Shown here piece by piece: positions 51,211 to 60,385 of a stretch of 64,000 nucleotides of DNA (within the stretch, counting starts at the first letter, position 1; each line of letters starts with the position of its first letter). The notes beneath the pieces are model-generated. The model worked only from the letters and a program-made list of their open reading frames with translations. It was not told where the DNA came from and searched no databases. The translations under genes were made by a program, and so were the position numbers. Source of the DNA: Psychrobacillus sp042944905 (GTDB taxonomy: Bacteria; Bacillota; Bacilli; Bacillales_A; Planococcaceae); the NCBI RefSeq assembly GCF_042944905.1, contig NZ_CP168496.1, positions 1,674,001 to 1,738,000 of the forward strand, read 5' to 3'.

Positions 51211-51986
51211 GCGCCATTGTAACAACAGCTGGGAGAACGAATGAGGAATTTATAGAAAATGCAAAACGAATAGCCACTGAACTTTCCATACCCTATACGA
51301 AGCGGAAAAAGCAATCTGTGAAAACGATGCAAGAAGCGTTTCAATCGGATGTATTGGTAGTAAATAAGGAGAGGTTGGAGTTACACGCTTATGGTGTTAC
51401 GACTCCTTTTTTCTTCCATCCTAACTCTGCTGCTTTTCGATTGAAAAGGTTACTTAAAGGAGAGCATGACGTTTTTTTACAAGCAACAAACTTGCAAAAA
51501 GGGGACCGGTTTTTGGATACAACAGCTGGACTTTGCTCCGATAGTATTATTGCTGCTCATGCAGTTGGGGATACGGGAAATGTTCTTTCATGTGAAGTAA
51601 ATGAATTGATAGCTTACATAGTATCTAAAGGATTAAAAGATTATGAAACGGAATTTAATGAGTTACAATCGTGCATGCGTCAAGTGGATTTAGTTCATCA
51701 AGATGCTACGAAACTGTTAAAACAAGCGGATTCTAATTCATATGATTGCGTTTATATGGATCCAATGTTTGAAGAAATCATTGAAGAATCGTCTAATTTT
51801 GAAACGCTTCGTGCAGTTGGCGATCATAGGATGCTAACAGAGGAATGGGTGGAAGAGGCAAAACGAGTGGCAAGTAAGCGAGTGGTTTTAAAAGCCCACT
51901 TTCGTTCTGAGCTATTTCAAAAGTTCGGTTTTAGACAGTTTGAAAGACAAACCTCTAAGTTTCATTATGGTGTAATAGAACTGTGA
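51207..51986 (+). CDS. ypiP: Class I SAM-dependent methyltransferase YpiP (RsmJ-like)
   Basis: 259 residues. SAM motif I LDTTAGLCSDSIIAAH, acidic motif CEVNE, and the catalytic-type YMDPMFEE (DPMF/DPPY class), as in RsmJ-type rRNA guanine methyltransferases. The substrate is not proven for bacilli. Coupled to yphP. Confidence 0.87.
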   Translation: MSAIVTTAGRTNEEFIENAKRIATELSIPYTKRKKQSVKTMQEAFQSDVLVVNKERLELHAYGVTTPFFFHPNSAAFRLKRLLKGEHDVFLQATNLQKGDRFLDTTAGLCSDSIIAAHAVGDTGNVLSCEVNELIAYIVSKGLKDYETEFNELQSCMRQVDLVHQDATKLLKQADSNSYDCVYMDPMFEEIIEESSNFETLRAVGDHRMLTEEWVEEAKRVASKRVVLKAHFRSELFQKFGFRQFERQTSKFHYGVIEL

Positions 51987-52000
51987 TAATTATATATAAA

Positions 52001-52036
52001 AACGCTTTGCATTAAGTTGCAAAGCGTTCTTGTTTT
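52001..52036. terminator. Terminator of yphP-ypiP, also next to the 25-codon gene
   Basis: Stem AACGCTTTGCA / TGCAAAGCGTT with T-rich tail; convergent with the short gene at 52041. Confidence 0.88.
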
Positions 52037-52040
52037 GATA

Positions 52041-52118
52041 TTAGTCCGTAAAGTTAAGAGAAATTAAATATCCTAAAAAGAATAAAAATCCGATTCCAAT
52101 TATTAAGCTTGTATCCAT
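52041..52118 (-). CDS. 25-residue single-helix membrane peptide
   Basis: A tiny gene below normal size cut-offs: DTSLIIGIGFLFFLGYLIS followed by LNFTD. AAGGAGGAG stands seven bases before the ATG, one of the best ribosome sites in the window, and a terminator lies right behind the stop. Short peptides like this often join membrane complexes such as cytochrome oxidases. No homolog known to me. Confidence 0.6.
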   Translation of the reverse strand: MDTSLIIGIGFLFFLGYLISLNFTD

Positions 52119-52269
52119 AATAAATTCTCCTCCTTAAATAAAAAACGTGCTGTATGTTTACATTAATTATTGTACAATGAATAATAAGAAGATGAAACCT
52201 TTTGTTCTTAAAAACGTATATTATCATAATGAGTATTACAAAAATGGTCAAAGTTGGAGGTGATAATGG

Positions 52270-52845
52270 ATGAAAAAGTGGTTTCAAAAATCAATAATTA
52301 TAACGGTTGCGTTATTAACATTCGGTCTAATTTCTCCTGATCACCTCATATGGGAGCAATTATTAGACCAAAAAAATCCTGAGAAGTCATTATTTTCGGA
52401 TACAGAGTCTTTAAGACATGAACAAGTTTCATTATCAAAAGAAGAAGATTTAAAAAATTCTATTACTGTTGCAGCGAGAGAGCAAGCATACATAAAGTTT
52501 GGCGAACGAATTGGGCCTGTTATACAAAATGAGTTTGATGAAGTAATTTTTCCACGTATTCAAGAAGCAATTAATGCAACTATTTCTAACACAGGACAAG
52601 AAAAAGTTGCAAACTTAGCAATAACGGAGCAACCATCTGGTGAATATCACGAAAAGATTTTTCACGTTTATAACAATGAAACAAGAAAAGATTTAATCCG
52701 ATTTCATGTCAGAACAGATAAAAAACCGCAAGAAGGTTATTACTTTAATTTCCATTACCATCTAGCAGAAGATAATTATACAAAGCATTACGCATTAGGA
52801 GAAATTTATTGGTCAAAAAACACACCTCCTAAATGGCTTTCCTAA
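52270..52845 (+). CDS. ypjP: YpjP-family protein
   Basis: 191 residues. N-terminal helix (SIIITVALLTFGLI) as anchor or signal, then an exported domain ending in HYHLAEDNYTKHYALGEIYWSKNTPPKWLS, the typical YpjP end. Located just before thyA-dfrA as in B. subtilis. Function unknown. Confidence 0.85.
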   Translation: MKKWFQKSIIITVALLTFGLISPDHLIWEQLLDQKNPEKSLFSDTESLRHEQVSLSKEEDLKNSITVAAREQAYIKFGERIGPVIQNEFDEVIFPRIQEAINATISNTGQEKVANLAITEQPSGEYHEKIFHVYNNETRKDLIRFHVRTDKKPQEGYYFNFHYHLAEDNYTKHYALGEIYWSKNTPPKWLS

Positions 52846-52852
52846 ACTTTCA

Positions 52853-52884
52853 ATGCCCTCTTGTCGTCAAGAGGGCATTTTTTC
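52853..52884 (+). terminator. Terminator of ypjP
   Basis: Stem ATGCCCTCTT / AAGAGGGCAT with six T. Confidence 0.93.
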
Positions 52885-52930
52885 GTTATAATGAATGCAA
52901 GAATAAAAAGTAAAGATAAGGGGCATTTCA

Positions 52931-53875
52931 ATGGAACAGTACTTAAATTTGTGTAGACATATAAAAGATCATGGAGTAATGAAAGAAGATAGAACGGGTA
53001 CTGGTACAAAAAGTTTATTTGGCTATCAAATGCGTTTTGATTTAGCAAAAGGATTTCCACTATTGACTACAAAAAAAATAGCGTTTCGTTTAGTAGTGAG
53101 CGAGTTATTATGGTTTCTAAAAGGCGACACGAATGTCAAAACATTAATAGAAGCTAATAATCATATTTGGGATGAATGGGCTTTTGAAAAATGGGTTAAA
53201 AGTGAAAGTTATGAAGGACCTGATATGACTAATTTTGGTATTAGAGCTGCAAATGATCCTACATTCAAAGCAATAGTGGATGAACAGATGAAAATCTTTT
53301 GTTCTAATATAGTGTCGAATGATGACTTTGCAAAGGAATTTGGTGACCTTGGTCCAGTTTATGGAAAGCAATGGCGTTCGTGGCCAGGTAAAAATGAACA
53401 AACAATCGATCAAGTTCAAAATTTAATTGAACAAATTAAAAAAAATCCAGATTCACGTAGACATATCATTACAGCATGGAATCCAGCAGAAGTAGATGAC
53501 ATGGCCCTTCCGCCTTGTCACACGTTTATGCAGTTTTATGTCGTAAAAGGGAAGCTTTCATGTCAATTGTATCAACGAAGTGCGGATGTTTTTCTAGGGG
53601 TGCCTTTTAACATTGCATCTTACGCATTGTTAACACATTTAATCGCCAGAGAATGCGACTTAGAGGTTGGAGAGTTTGTTCATACACTTGGGGATGCGCA
53701 TATATACCTGAATCATATGGAACAAGTGGAAACGCAATTAAAGCGTACGCCAAAAACATTGCCAACCCTTTTATTATCATCCGAAAAAGCGTCTATTTTT
53801 GATTTTGAACTAGAGGATATTACCATTGATGGGTATGATCCGCATCCTCGTATTAAAGCGCCAATTGCAGTTTAG
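52931..53875 (+). CDS. thyA: Thymidylate synthase
   Basis: 314 residues. Methylates dUMP to dTMP with methylene-tetrahydrofolate. Active-site Cys in ALPPCHTFMQFYV; dUMP-binding Arg pair in DSRRHIITAWNP; C-terminal KAPIAV. The 314-residue form carries an insertion (about 85-135) like the staphylococcal enzyme and unlike the 264-residue B. subtilis ThyB. Followed by dfrA, which recycles its dihydrofolate product. Confidence 0.96.
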   Translation: MEQYLNLCRHIKDHGVMKEDRTGTGTKSLFGYQMRFDLAKGFPLLTTKKIAFRLVVSELLWFLKGDTNVKTLIEANNHIWDEWAFEKWVKSESYEGPDMTNFGIRAANDPTFKAIVDEQMKIFCSNIVSNDDFAKEFGDLGPVYGKQWRSWPGKNEQTIDQVQNLIEQIKKNPDSRRHIITAWNPAEVDDMALPPCHTFMQFYVVKGKLSCQLYQRSADVFLGVPFNIASYALLTHLIARECDLEVGEFVHTLGDAHIYLNHMEQVETQLKRTPKTLPTLLLSSEKASIFDFELEDITIDGYDPHPRIKAPIAV

Positions 53876-53896
53876 AATGAGAAAGGAGGAAAAAGG

Positions 53897-54397
53897 TTGA
53901 TTTCATTAATCGTGGCACATGATGCAAACAGAGTAATAGGACTCGACAATAAAATGCCTTGGCATATACCTGGTGATTTAGCTTATTTTAAAAATAAGAC
54001 AATGAATAAAGCAATGATTATGGGTAGAAAAACGTATGAATCCATTGGAAGAGTTCTACCTGGGCGAAAGAATATCATTATTACAAGAAATCCTTCTTAT
54101 CAAGTTGTTGGTGCTGAAATAGTTAGTACAATTGAAGAAGCACTTAAATTGGCAGAATCATTTCATGAAGAAGTGATGGTCATCGGGGGAGAGCAAATTT
54201 TTAAAGCGATATTACCAAAAGCGGATCGGCTTTACATTACATTTATACAGAATGCTTTTGAAGGTGATACTTTCTTTCCGCTTTATAGTGAGGATGAATG
54301 GGTGCTTGTCGAAGTATCAAAGGATATGCAGACAGATGATGGGATTAAGTATGCTTACTTAATTTATGAAAAAAGGAAAGGTAAGATCCTTAACTAA
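53897..54397 (+). CDS. dfrA: Dihydrofolate reductase
   Basis: 166 residues. NADPH-dependent reduction of dihydrofolate. Motifs: LIVAHDANRVIGLDNKMPWHIPGDLAYFK, MGRKTYESIG, LPGRKNIIITRN and VIGGEQIFKAILP. Start is TTG 53897 behind AAGGAGG. It forms an operon with thyA. The catalytic Asp (position about 28) and Trp are in place, and no known trimethoprim-resistance form is suggested. Confidence 0.95.
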   Translation: MISLIVAHDANRVIGLDNKMPWHIPGDLAYFKNKTMNKAMIMGRKTYESIGRVLPGRKNIIITRNPSYQVVGAEIVSTIEEALKLAESFHEEVMVIGGEQIFKAILPKADRLYITFIQNAFEGDTFFPLYSEDEWVLVEVSKDMQTDDGIKYAYLIYEKRKGKILN

Positions 54398-54616
54398 TTC
54401 TAGATGATGATGAAAATTATTCATTCAAAATATCCTTTAAAAGGTCAAATTTCAAATTGACGGTCATATATTGAAGAAAAGAAAGAACCCAAAGTAATGA
54501 CTTTCAATTAAATTGAAATGAGTAATTGTCTCCAACGAATTTAATTGTATACCTAGAAGTTAATATAGGATTACACTTCTTCTTATAATAGATGTATAAA
54601 GGAAAGAAGGGATTTT

Positions 54617-55456
54617 GTGTCTAAAATTCATATTGTAACGGATTCAACGGCTGATTTAAAAAAAGAGTTGATTGAATCCCTCCATATTCATGTAGTCCCA
54701 TTAACTATTCAAATAGACGGAGAATCTTTTATTGACGGTGTAAATATTCAACCACAAGAGTTTTTAGAAAAAATGGGTACATCGAAAGAATTACCTAAAT
54801 CTTCGCAACCAGCAGTAGGTGTATTTAAGGAATTGTATGATAAGCTTGGAGAAAATGGAGATCAAATAATATCCATACATATGACAGGTGGCATGAGTGG
54901 AACGGTGAAGTCAGCACAAGCAGCGGCAAAAATGTCTGAATCTGATGTAACCGTCATTGATTCTGAATTTATTTCCTTTGCATTATCTTTTCAAGTAGAG
55001 GAAGCTGCAAGAATGGCTAAAATGGGAGAAGTATTAGAAATAATTTTGGAAAAGTTAGAGAAAATGCGAGCGAACACTAGTTTGTATGTAGTGGTGGATA
55101 CCCTTGATAATTTAGTAAAAGGCGGGAGAATTGGGAAGGGTACTGCCATATTAGGTTCGTTATTATCCATTAAGCCAATCGCTAGCTTAGCCGGGGGTGT
55201 TTATACACCTATCGCAAAAGTTAGGAGCCATAAACAAGTAGTTAGTTATTTATTTAAGCAGTTTGCGGAAGATACTAAAGGAAAAATAGTAAAAGCGGTT
55301 GGAATATCTCATGCCAACGGTTTAGCCATGGCAGCACCATTAATGAAGCTGATTGAGGAATCCGGATTCAATTCCATTCAAGTTTCTTTTACTTCACCTG
55401 TTATTAGCACTCATACTGGACCTGGCGCGATTGGTTTTATGTATATGACGGAGTAA
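54617..55456 (+). CDS. DegV-family fatty-acid-binding protein
   Basis: 279 residues. DegV fold: IHIVTDSTADLKKEL at the N-terminus, KSSQPAVGVF, HMTGGMSGTVKSAQAAA (ligand-contact Ser/Thr) and HTGPGAIGF at the end. Such FakB-like proteins present fatty acids to FakA kinase. Start is GTG 54617. Own terminator. Confidence 0.9.
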   Translation: MSKIHIVTDSTADLKKELIESLHIHVVPLTIQIDGESFIDGVNIQPQEFLEKMGTSKELPKSSQPAVGVFKELYDKLGENGDQIISIHMTGGMSGTVKSAQAAAKMSESDVTVIDSEFISFALSFQVEEAARMAKMGEVLEIILEKLEKMRANTSLYVVVDTLDNLVKGGRIGKGTAILGSLLSIKPIASLAGGVYTPIAKVRSHKQVVSYLFKQFAEDTKGKIVKAVGISHANGLAMAAPLMKLIEESGFNSIQVSFTSPVISTHTGPGAIGFMYMTE

Positions 55457-55462
55457 GTAATG

Positions 55463-55495
55463 GAAAAGCAGGGAATTATCCCTGCTTTTCTTTTA
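55463..55495 (+). terminator. Terminator after degV
   Basis: A 12-bp perfect stem (GAAAAGCAGGGA / TCCCTGCTTTTC) with T-rich tail. Confidence 0.93.
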
Positions 55496-55608
55496 TCAAA
55501 TGAAAAGGAAAATATTTCTACTTCTTTGCTCGAATCTCGTCATATAAAAACGTTACATGTTGGGACAGAGAAAGGCAATTGGTCTTTTCTTATCGAAAGG
55601 AGTTAGGA

Positions 55609-56415
55609 ATGAAGTACATTTTTTACTTACTATGTATCATTTTATTAGCTGGTTGTGAAAAACAACCTACTTTTGCAGTAGACTTTACGAAAAAGGAATC
55701 TATTTCTTTCGAAGAATATGTTATTCCCTATTCTTTTTTTCCAAGAACATTACAGATGGTTGGAATCGGGGACTCCCTTACAAAAGGTGTTGGGGATGAG
55801 TTAAAAAAAGAAGGCTATATAGGAAGAGTAAAGACAGAGTTTTTGCAATATAAAGGAATAGAAGACGTTGTTTTAACCAATACTGCGTTAAGAGGTAGAA
55901 GAAGTGACCAATTATTAAAACTTATAAATAAAGGTGACATTGATTATGCAATTCGAAATGCAGATATTATGATGATTACTATTGGTGGAAATGATTTAAT
56001 GAAAATTGTGAAAAAAGATTTGTTTAACTTAAAGGTAGAATCCTTCGAGAAAGGGTTAATTTCATTTGAAAATAATTATATGAAAATTATTGATAAGATT
56101 CGTAAGATTAATAGTAACGCAAAAATAGTGTTAATTGGTCTTTATAATCCGTTATCAATTGTTGCGGAAGATTCTAGTGAATTTGATACAATTATTAATG
56201 AATGGAACGCAACAATAGAAAATATTGCTAATGACGATGAAAATGCTTGCTTCGTGCCTATAGAAACACTTTTTGATACAAATGGAAATCTAGTATATCA
56301 TACCGATTTTTTTCATCCGAATAGCAAAGGATATCAATTGATGAGTGAATCTATTATGAGTTCCTTAATAGATTGTGGTTTTATAGATGATAAAGATTGG
56401 GAATTGTTGTTTTAA
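55609..56415 (+). CDS. ypmR: SGNH/GDSL-type lipoprotein hydrolase YpmR
   Basis: 268 residues. Lipobox LLAGC; block I GIGDSLTKGVGD (Ser), block III IGGNDLMK (Asn) and block V FFHPNSKGY (Asp/His pair as DFFHP). Secreted, membrane-anchored ester hydrolase. ATG 55609 follows AAAGGAG. Coupled by a 12-base gap to ypmS, as in B. subtilis. Confidence 0.9.
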   Translation: MKYIFYLLCIILLAGCEKQPTFAVDFTKKESISFEEYVIPYSFFPRTLQMVGIGDSLTKGVGDELKKEGYIGRVKTEFLQYKGIEDVVLTNTALRGRRSDQLLKLINKGDIDYAIRNADIMMITIGGNDLMKIVKKDLFNLKVESFEKGLISFENNYMKIIDKIRKINSNAKIVLIGLYNPLSIVAEDSSEFDTIINEWNATIENIANDDENACFVPIETLFDTNGNLVYHTDFFHPNSKGYQLMSESIMSSLIDCGFIDDKDWELLF

Positions 56416-56427
56416 GGAGCAGATGAG

Positions 56428-57000
56428 ATGAACAAATGGAAGATTGCATTCTTTTTACTTGTACTAATATTAATTGGATTAGTGGTTGGATTATTTTATT
56501 GGATATCAACTCCATCTGATTCATCGGAAGAACAGATAGAAACAACTAATTATACAGGGAACGTGCTAACAGTAAACTCTACGAAAGAGGATTTTGAGGG
56601 TATTGCTAATACGTTTATGAAAAAAGCGGTGGGTAGGAAAACTTTACCTTTAAAATTAGAACTAAAAGATCAAGTGATTTTGACTTCTGAAATAATAGCT
56701 TTTAGGAGTATTATTCCAGTGAAAATGTATTTTGAACCTTTTGTTGAAGAAAACGGTGATATTCGATTAGTACAATCTTCATTAGAGATAGGTATAGTCA
56801 AACTCCCTCCAGAAACAGTACTAAAGGTATTAAAAGATTCCATACAACTTCCAAATTGGATGATTGTTAAACCTTCTGACAAAGAAGTTTTAATACAATT
56901 AGCAAATATTCCAATGGCTTCTGGTGTACATGTCCGTGCCAAAGAATTGAATTTAGCTGAAGACGTAATTAAATTAGAAATAGTAATCCCAGATGAGTGA
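56428..57000 (+). CDS. ypmS: YpmS-family membrane-anchored protein (DUF2140)
   Basis: 190 residues: N-terminal helix (AFFLLVLILIGLVVGLFYW) and an exported beta-rich domain (LVQSSLEIGIVKLPPETVLKVL is typical). Unknown function; always beside ypmR. Followed by msrA 12 bases later in the same probable operon. Confidence 0.85.
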   Translation: MNKWKIAFFLLVLILIGLVVGLFYWISTPSDSSEEQIETTNYTGNVLTVNSTKEDFEGIANTFMKKAVGRKTLPLKLELKDQVILTSEIIAFRSIIPVKMYFEPFVEENGDIRLVQSSLEIGIVKLPPETVLKVLKDSIQLPNWMIVKPSDKEVLIQLANIPMASGVHVRAKELNLAEDVIKLEIVIPDE

Positions 57001-57012
57001 GGAGGAAATAAT

Positions 57013-57537
57013 ATGGAAAAGGCAACATTTGCAGGCGGTTGTTTTTGGTGTATGGTTAAACCATTTGATACGTATGAGGGTATTGAAAGTGTACTATCTG
57101 GCTATACAGGTGGGCATACGATAAACCCAACGTACGAGCAAGTTTGTTCTAATAACACAGGTCATTACGAAGCTGTTCAAATTACATTTGATCCAGCGAT
57201 TTTTTCTTATGATCAATTATTAGAAATTTTTTGGATGAATATAGATCCAACCGATGAAAATGGACAGTTTTTTGATAAGGGAAGTTCTTATCAAACAGCT
57301 ATATTTTATCATTCAGATGAACAACGTGAAAAAGCTGAAAAATCAAAAGAAGACCTGGAAGCATCTAAAAAATTTCAATCAAAAATAGCTACGAAAATAT
57401 TTCCTGCAAAAGAGTTTTACGCAGCCGAAACCTACCATCAAGAATACTATAAGAAAAATCCGGCGCATTATAATCGGTATTATGTCGGTTCTGGAAGAGC
57501 AGCATATATTGAGAAAACGTGGAGGGATTCCAAATGA
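57013..57537 (+). CDS. msrA: Peptide methionine sulfoxide reductase MsrA
   Basis: 174 residues. Catalytic motif GCFWC near residue 10; GYTGGH and GHYEAVQITFDP are conserved. Repairs Met-S-sulfoxide in proteins. Overlaps msrB by four bases. Confidence 0.95.
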   Translation: MEKATFAGGCFWCMVKPFDTYEGIESVLSGYTGGHTINPTYEQVCSNNTGHYEAVQITFDPAIFSYDQLLEIFWMNIDPTDENGQFFDKGSSYQTAIFYHSDEQREKAEKSKEDLEASKKFQSKIATKIFPAKEFYAAETYHQEYYKKNPAHYNRYYVGSGRAAYIEKTWRDSK

Positions 57538-57944
57538 AAGACAAATTAACGGATATGCAGTATTATGTGACACAGCAAAATGGAACAGAGCCACCTTTTC
57601 AAAATGAGTATGATAAGCATTTTGGAGAGGGGATTTATGTGGATGTCGTTTCAGGGAAACCATTATTTCATTCGAAAGATAAATATGATGCAGGTTGTGG
57701 GTGGCCTAGTTTTACAAGACCAATTGAATCACAAGAAGTGGTTGAACATTTCGATGAAAGTCACGGAATGAGAAGGGTAGAGGTTAGAAGTAAGACGGCA
57801 GACTCCCATCTAGGGCATGTGTTTCCAGACGGTCCCTCAGAGGAAACAGGATTACGTTATTGTATAAACTCAGCTTCTTTGCGATTTGTACCAAAGACCC
57901 AGCTGAAAGAAGAAGGTTATGAAGATTACTTGAAGTTGTTCTAG
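57534..57944 (+). CDS. msrB: Peptide methionine sulfoxide reductase MsrB
   Basis: 136 residues. Catalytic Cys in RYCINSASLRF; GCGWPSF and HLGHVF are conserved. Acts on Met-R-sulfoxide, complementing MsrA. It lacks the two CxxC zinc pairs, as many Bacillus MsrB do. ATG 57534 follows GGAGGG; coupled to msrA. Confidence 0.95.
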   Translation: MKDKLTDMQYYVTQQNGTEPPFQNEYDKHFGEGIYVDVVSGKPLFHSKDKYDAGCGWPSFTRPIESQEVVEHFDESHGMRRVEVRSKTADSHLGHVFPDGPSEETGLRYCINSASLRFVPKTQLKEEGYEDYLKLF

Positions 57945-57989
57945 AAGCGCCCTTGTGCAAGAAATAATTCAAGATGCTTCAGAACCAAT

Positions 57990-58036
57990 AATACCTCCTA
58001 CACTTGGATGAATAAAGTGTAGGAGGTATTTGTTTT
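57990..58036 (+). terminator. Terminator of ypmRS-msrAB
   Basis: A 16-bp stem (AATACCTCCTACACTT and complement), then TGTTTT. Confidence 0.93.
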
Positions 58037-58059
58037 AAGGTCGGAAGCACTAAATGATA

Positions 58060-58403
58060 CATACCTAGCCGCAGATGGGAAGTAGGTTGAACTCAAGCAA
58101 AATAGGCAGCATCTATTGATAAAGAAGCGCTGAGCGGACGAAATTCTATCTTCGTCCGCTTTTAAAAGAATAGGAAAGGGTTAATTCTCTCATTATTCTA
58201 ACCTTATGTACCTTCTCGCTACATATTCCAAGAGGGCGACGGACAAACATCCGCCACAAGATTATCGGAAAAAATGGCTCTTGAAGTGACACAGTCACTT
58301 CAAGAGCCAAATTATTACGGTAATAGTGTATCTGAGGTTTAGTCCAAACCACTCAAGAAATAGGAAAGACCAGATGCACTTAAAGGAATTTTGTCTTTCT
58401 TAT
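58060..58403 (-). repeat. Dispersed structured intergenic element, copy 3
   Basis: Full-length like copy 1. Contains the hairpin GCGGACGAA / TTCGTCCGC (about 58134-58161), GGGCGACGGACAAACATCCGCC, AGATTATCGG, a long hairpin at 58276-58308 (outer stem GGCTCTT, inner GAAGTGA, loop CACA), AGTCCAAA and GATGCACTTAAAGGA. Between the convergent msrB and chemoreceptor genes, reaching exactly to the chemoreceptor stop. Confidence 0.87.
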
Positions 58404-60263
58404 TTACAATTTAAATTCATTTACTACTTTTCGAAGTTCATCTGCTTGGTTCGATAATTCTACTGCAGAAGCATTAATTTCTTCCATAGCAGCCGATCCC
58501 TCTTGAGCAGACGAAGCGGATGTTTCAGTATTGGTAGCAGTATTTTCTGCAATTTGATTAACCTCAATAAAGGAAGCAGCAACTTCTTGGCTGAAGTTAA
58601 GCGTGTCTTCAATTTGTTTTACCATTTTATCAATGATTGAAATAGTTTCATTTGTTTGATTCATAATTTGTTCTAAAGAAGCATTTGTTTCATTCGCCAC
58701 TTCTACACCACGAATCACATTTTCTACACCTTCATGATTTTGTTTTACAATGGAAGTAACCTCCGTTTGGATGGAAGTTACAATACCAGTTACTTCTTTC
58801 GCTGCTTTTTGAGATTGCTCTGCAAGCTTACGAACTTCATCCGCAACAACAGCAAAGCCTCGTCCGTGTTCTCCTGCTCTTGCAGCTTCAATTGCAGCAT
58901 TCAACGCAAGCAAATTTGTTTGTTCTGCAATTGCAGTAATAGTTTTAATAATAGAAGTAATTTCATAAGACTTTGTTCCGAGCGCTTCAACTGTTTGTGA
59001 AGTGTTCGCCATAGTCTCTTCAATTTTCATCATTACATCTCCTGATTGATGTACTGATTCAGCCCCTTTACGTGCAGCAATCATCATCTGATCTGTTGCT
59101 TCTTTTACAGCTTGAGCATCATTATTTAAATATCTAGTTGCTTCTTCAAGCGAGTTCATCTTTTGAATAGCGATATTCATACTCCGCATCGTTTGTTCAC
59201 TTCCAACAGCAATCTCATTTGTTGAGTCTGCAATAGATTGTATAGTAATTGCTGTCTCATCAGAAGAAGCCATAAGCTCTTGCCCACTTGCTGATACATT
59301 CTCAGTAAGTAAACTCACTCTTTTCACTAAATTAGCAATAGATGCGATTAAAACATTGGTACTTTCCGCTATTTCACCAAATTCATCTTTTGAACGAACT
59401 TTCACGCGTCGAGTTAAGTCACCGCCTGCTTGGGCAATATCCAAAATAGAACGGTTGATAGCATAAGTACTTCTTTTAATAGAAAGAAACAGATAAACAC
59501 CAAATGAAATTGTTAAAGCTACTGAAAAAACGGTTAACGCGATAAATAAGAATAAAGAAGTATTATTTCCCTTCTTTAGTAGTGCAATTTGACTCGCATT
59601 ATTTTTAGCTAATATTTCGTTCATAGCAGCGATATGAACATCTACATAATTCATAGCAGTTTTTCCATTTCCAGCATTTACTAACTTTTGAGCAGATTCA
59701 ATTCCTGATTCATCGCGAATTTTAATTACCCGCTCAGAGTATTGAAGGTACGTCGTGAAAAATTGGTTAATGGATTGTATTTTTTGTAATTCCTCTGGAC
59801 GATCTTTATAAACTTGATGTAATTCTTTTAAATGAGTTATAATTGCATCTTTATATTTTTTATGACTTCCCATATAATTTGACTTACCGGTTATTATATA
59901 ACTTTGTTCAGCATATGCCAATTGAGCAATTTCGGTTGATATCTGATTTACCATCAATTGCTCTTTGATGTCTTCATTCGTAAACTTCTCTAAAGCTTGT
60001 TGGGATGAATACATTTTGCTAGAAGTTAAGACAAGCATAGAAATTAGGATTATAATAAGTACGGAAAAGATGATCAGTACACGACCTCTTATAGAATTAA
60101 AGAGATTAGTTTTTATTGCTGCATTAGATTTTCTTTCTATCTTTTTCTTACTTTTAAAAATTGTTAAGAAAGGTGTTTTTTTCTCCTTTGCCCTCTTCTT
60201 TTCATGTTTATTTACTTTTGGTAAATTCAATGGTTTTAATTTGTTTCTGATCCCCTTTAACAA
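58404..60263 (-). CDS. Methyl-accepting chemotaxis protein
   Basis: About 619 residues. A long basic cytoplasmic N-terminus (about 60 residues, Lys/Arg-rich, KKRAKEKKTP), helix 1 (VLIIFSVLIIILISMLVL), a helical extracellular sensor of about 150 residues, helix 2, HAMP and the signalling domain. The hairpin tip EQTNLLALNAAIEAARAGE is perfect. The start is uncertain: TTG 60263 has AAAGGG at good spacing, TTG 60272 touches it. Ligand unknown. Its 3' trailer is element copy 3. Confidence 0.9.
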   Translation of the reverse strand: MLKGIRNKLKPLNLPKVNKHEKKRAKEKKTPFLTIFKSKKKIERKSNAAIKTNLFNSIRGRVLIIFSVLIIILISMLVLTSSKMYSSQQALEKFTNEDIKEQLMVNQISTEIAQLAYAEQSYIITGKSNYMGSHKKYKDAIITHLKELHQVYKDRPEELQKIQSINQFFTTYLQYSERVIKIRDESGIESAQKLVNAGNGKTAMNYVDVHIAAMNEILAKNNASQIALLKKGNNTSLFLFIALTVFSVALTISFGVYLFLSIKRSTYAINRSILDIAQAGGDLTRRVKVRSKDEFGEIAESTNVLIASIANLVKRVSLLTENVSASGQELMASSDETAITIQSIADSTNEIAVGSEQTMRSMNIAIQKMNSLEEATRYLNNDAQAVKEATDQMMIAARKGAESVHQSGDVMMKIEETMANTSQTVEALGTKSYEITSIIKTITAIAEQTNLLALNAAIEAARAGEHGRGFAVVADEVRKLAEQSQKAAKEVTGIVTSIQTEVTSIVKQNHEGVENVIRGVEVANETNASLEQIMNQTNETISIIDKMVKQIEDTLNFSQEVAASFIEVNQIAENTATNTETSASSAQEGSAAMEEINASAVELSNQADELRKVVNEFKL

Positions 60264-60385
60264 CCATATCAACCCTTTCTACATGTATTACCTTTTAATA
60301 TTTTTAAGTTTACTTGTTTTAGATAGAATTATCTACATGTTTTTTAATTTTTCTGTGACTTCATGACTAAAGATGGAGGTGAAAT

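Noticed and set aside
58146..58352. 68-residue ORF in element copy 3
   Set aside because: No equivalent frame in copies 1 and 2, so it is a chance frame in a noncoding repeat.
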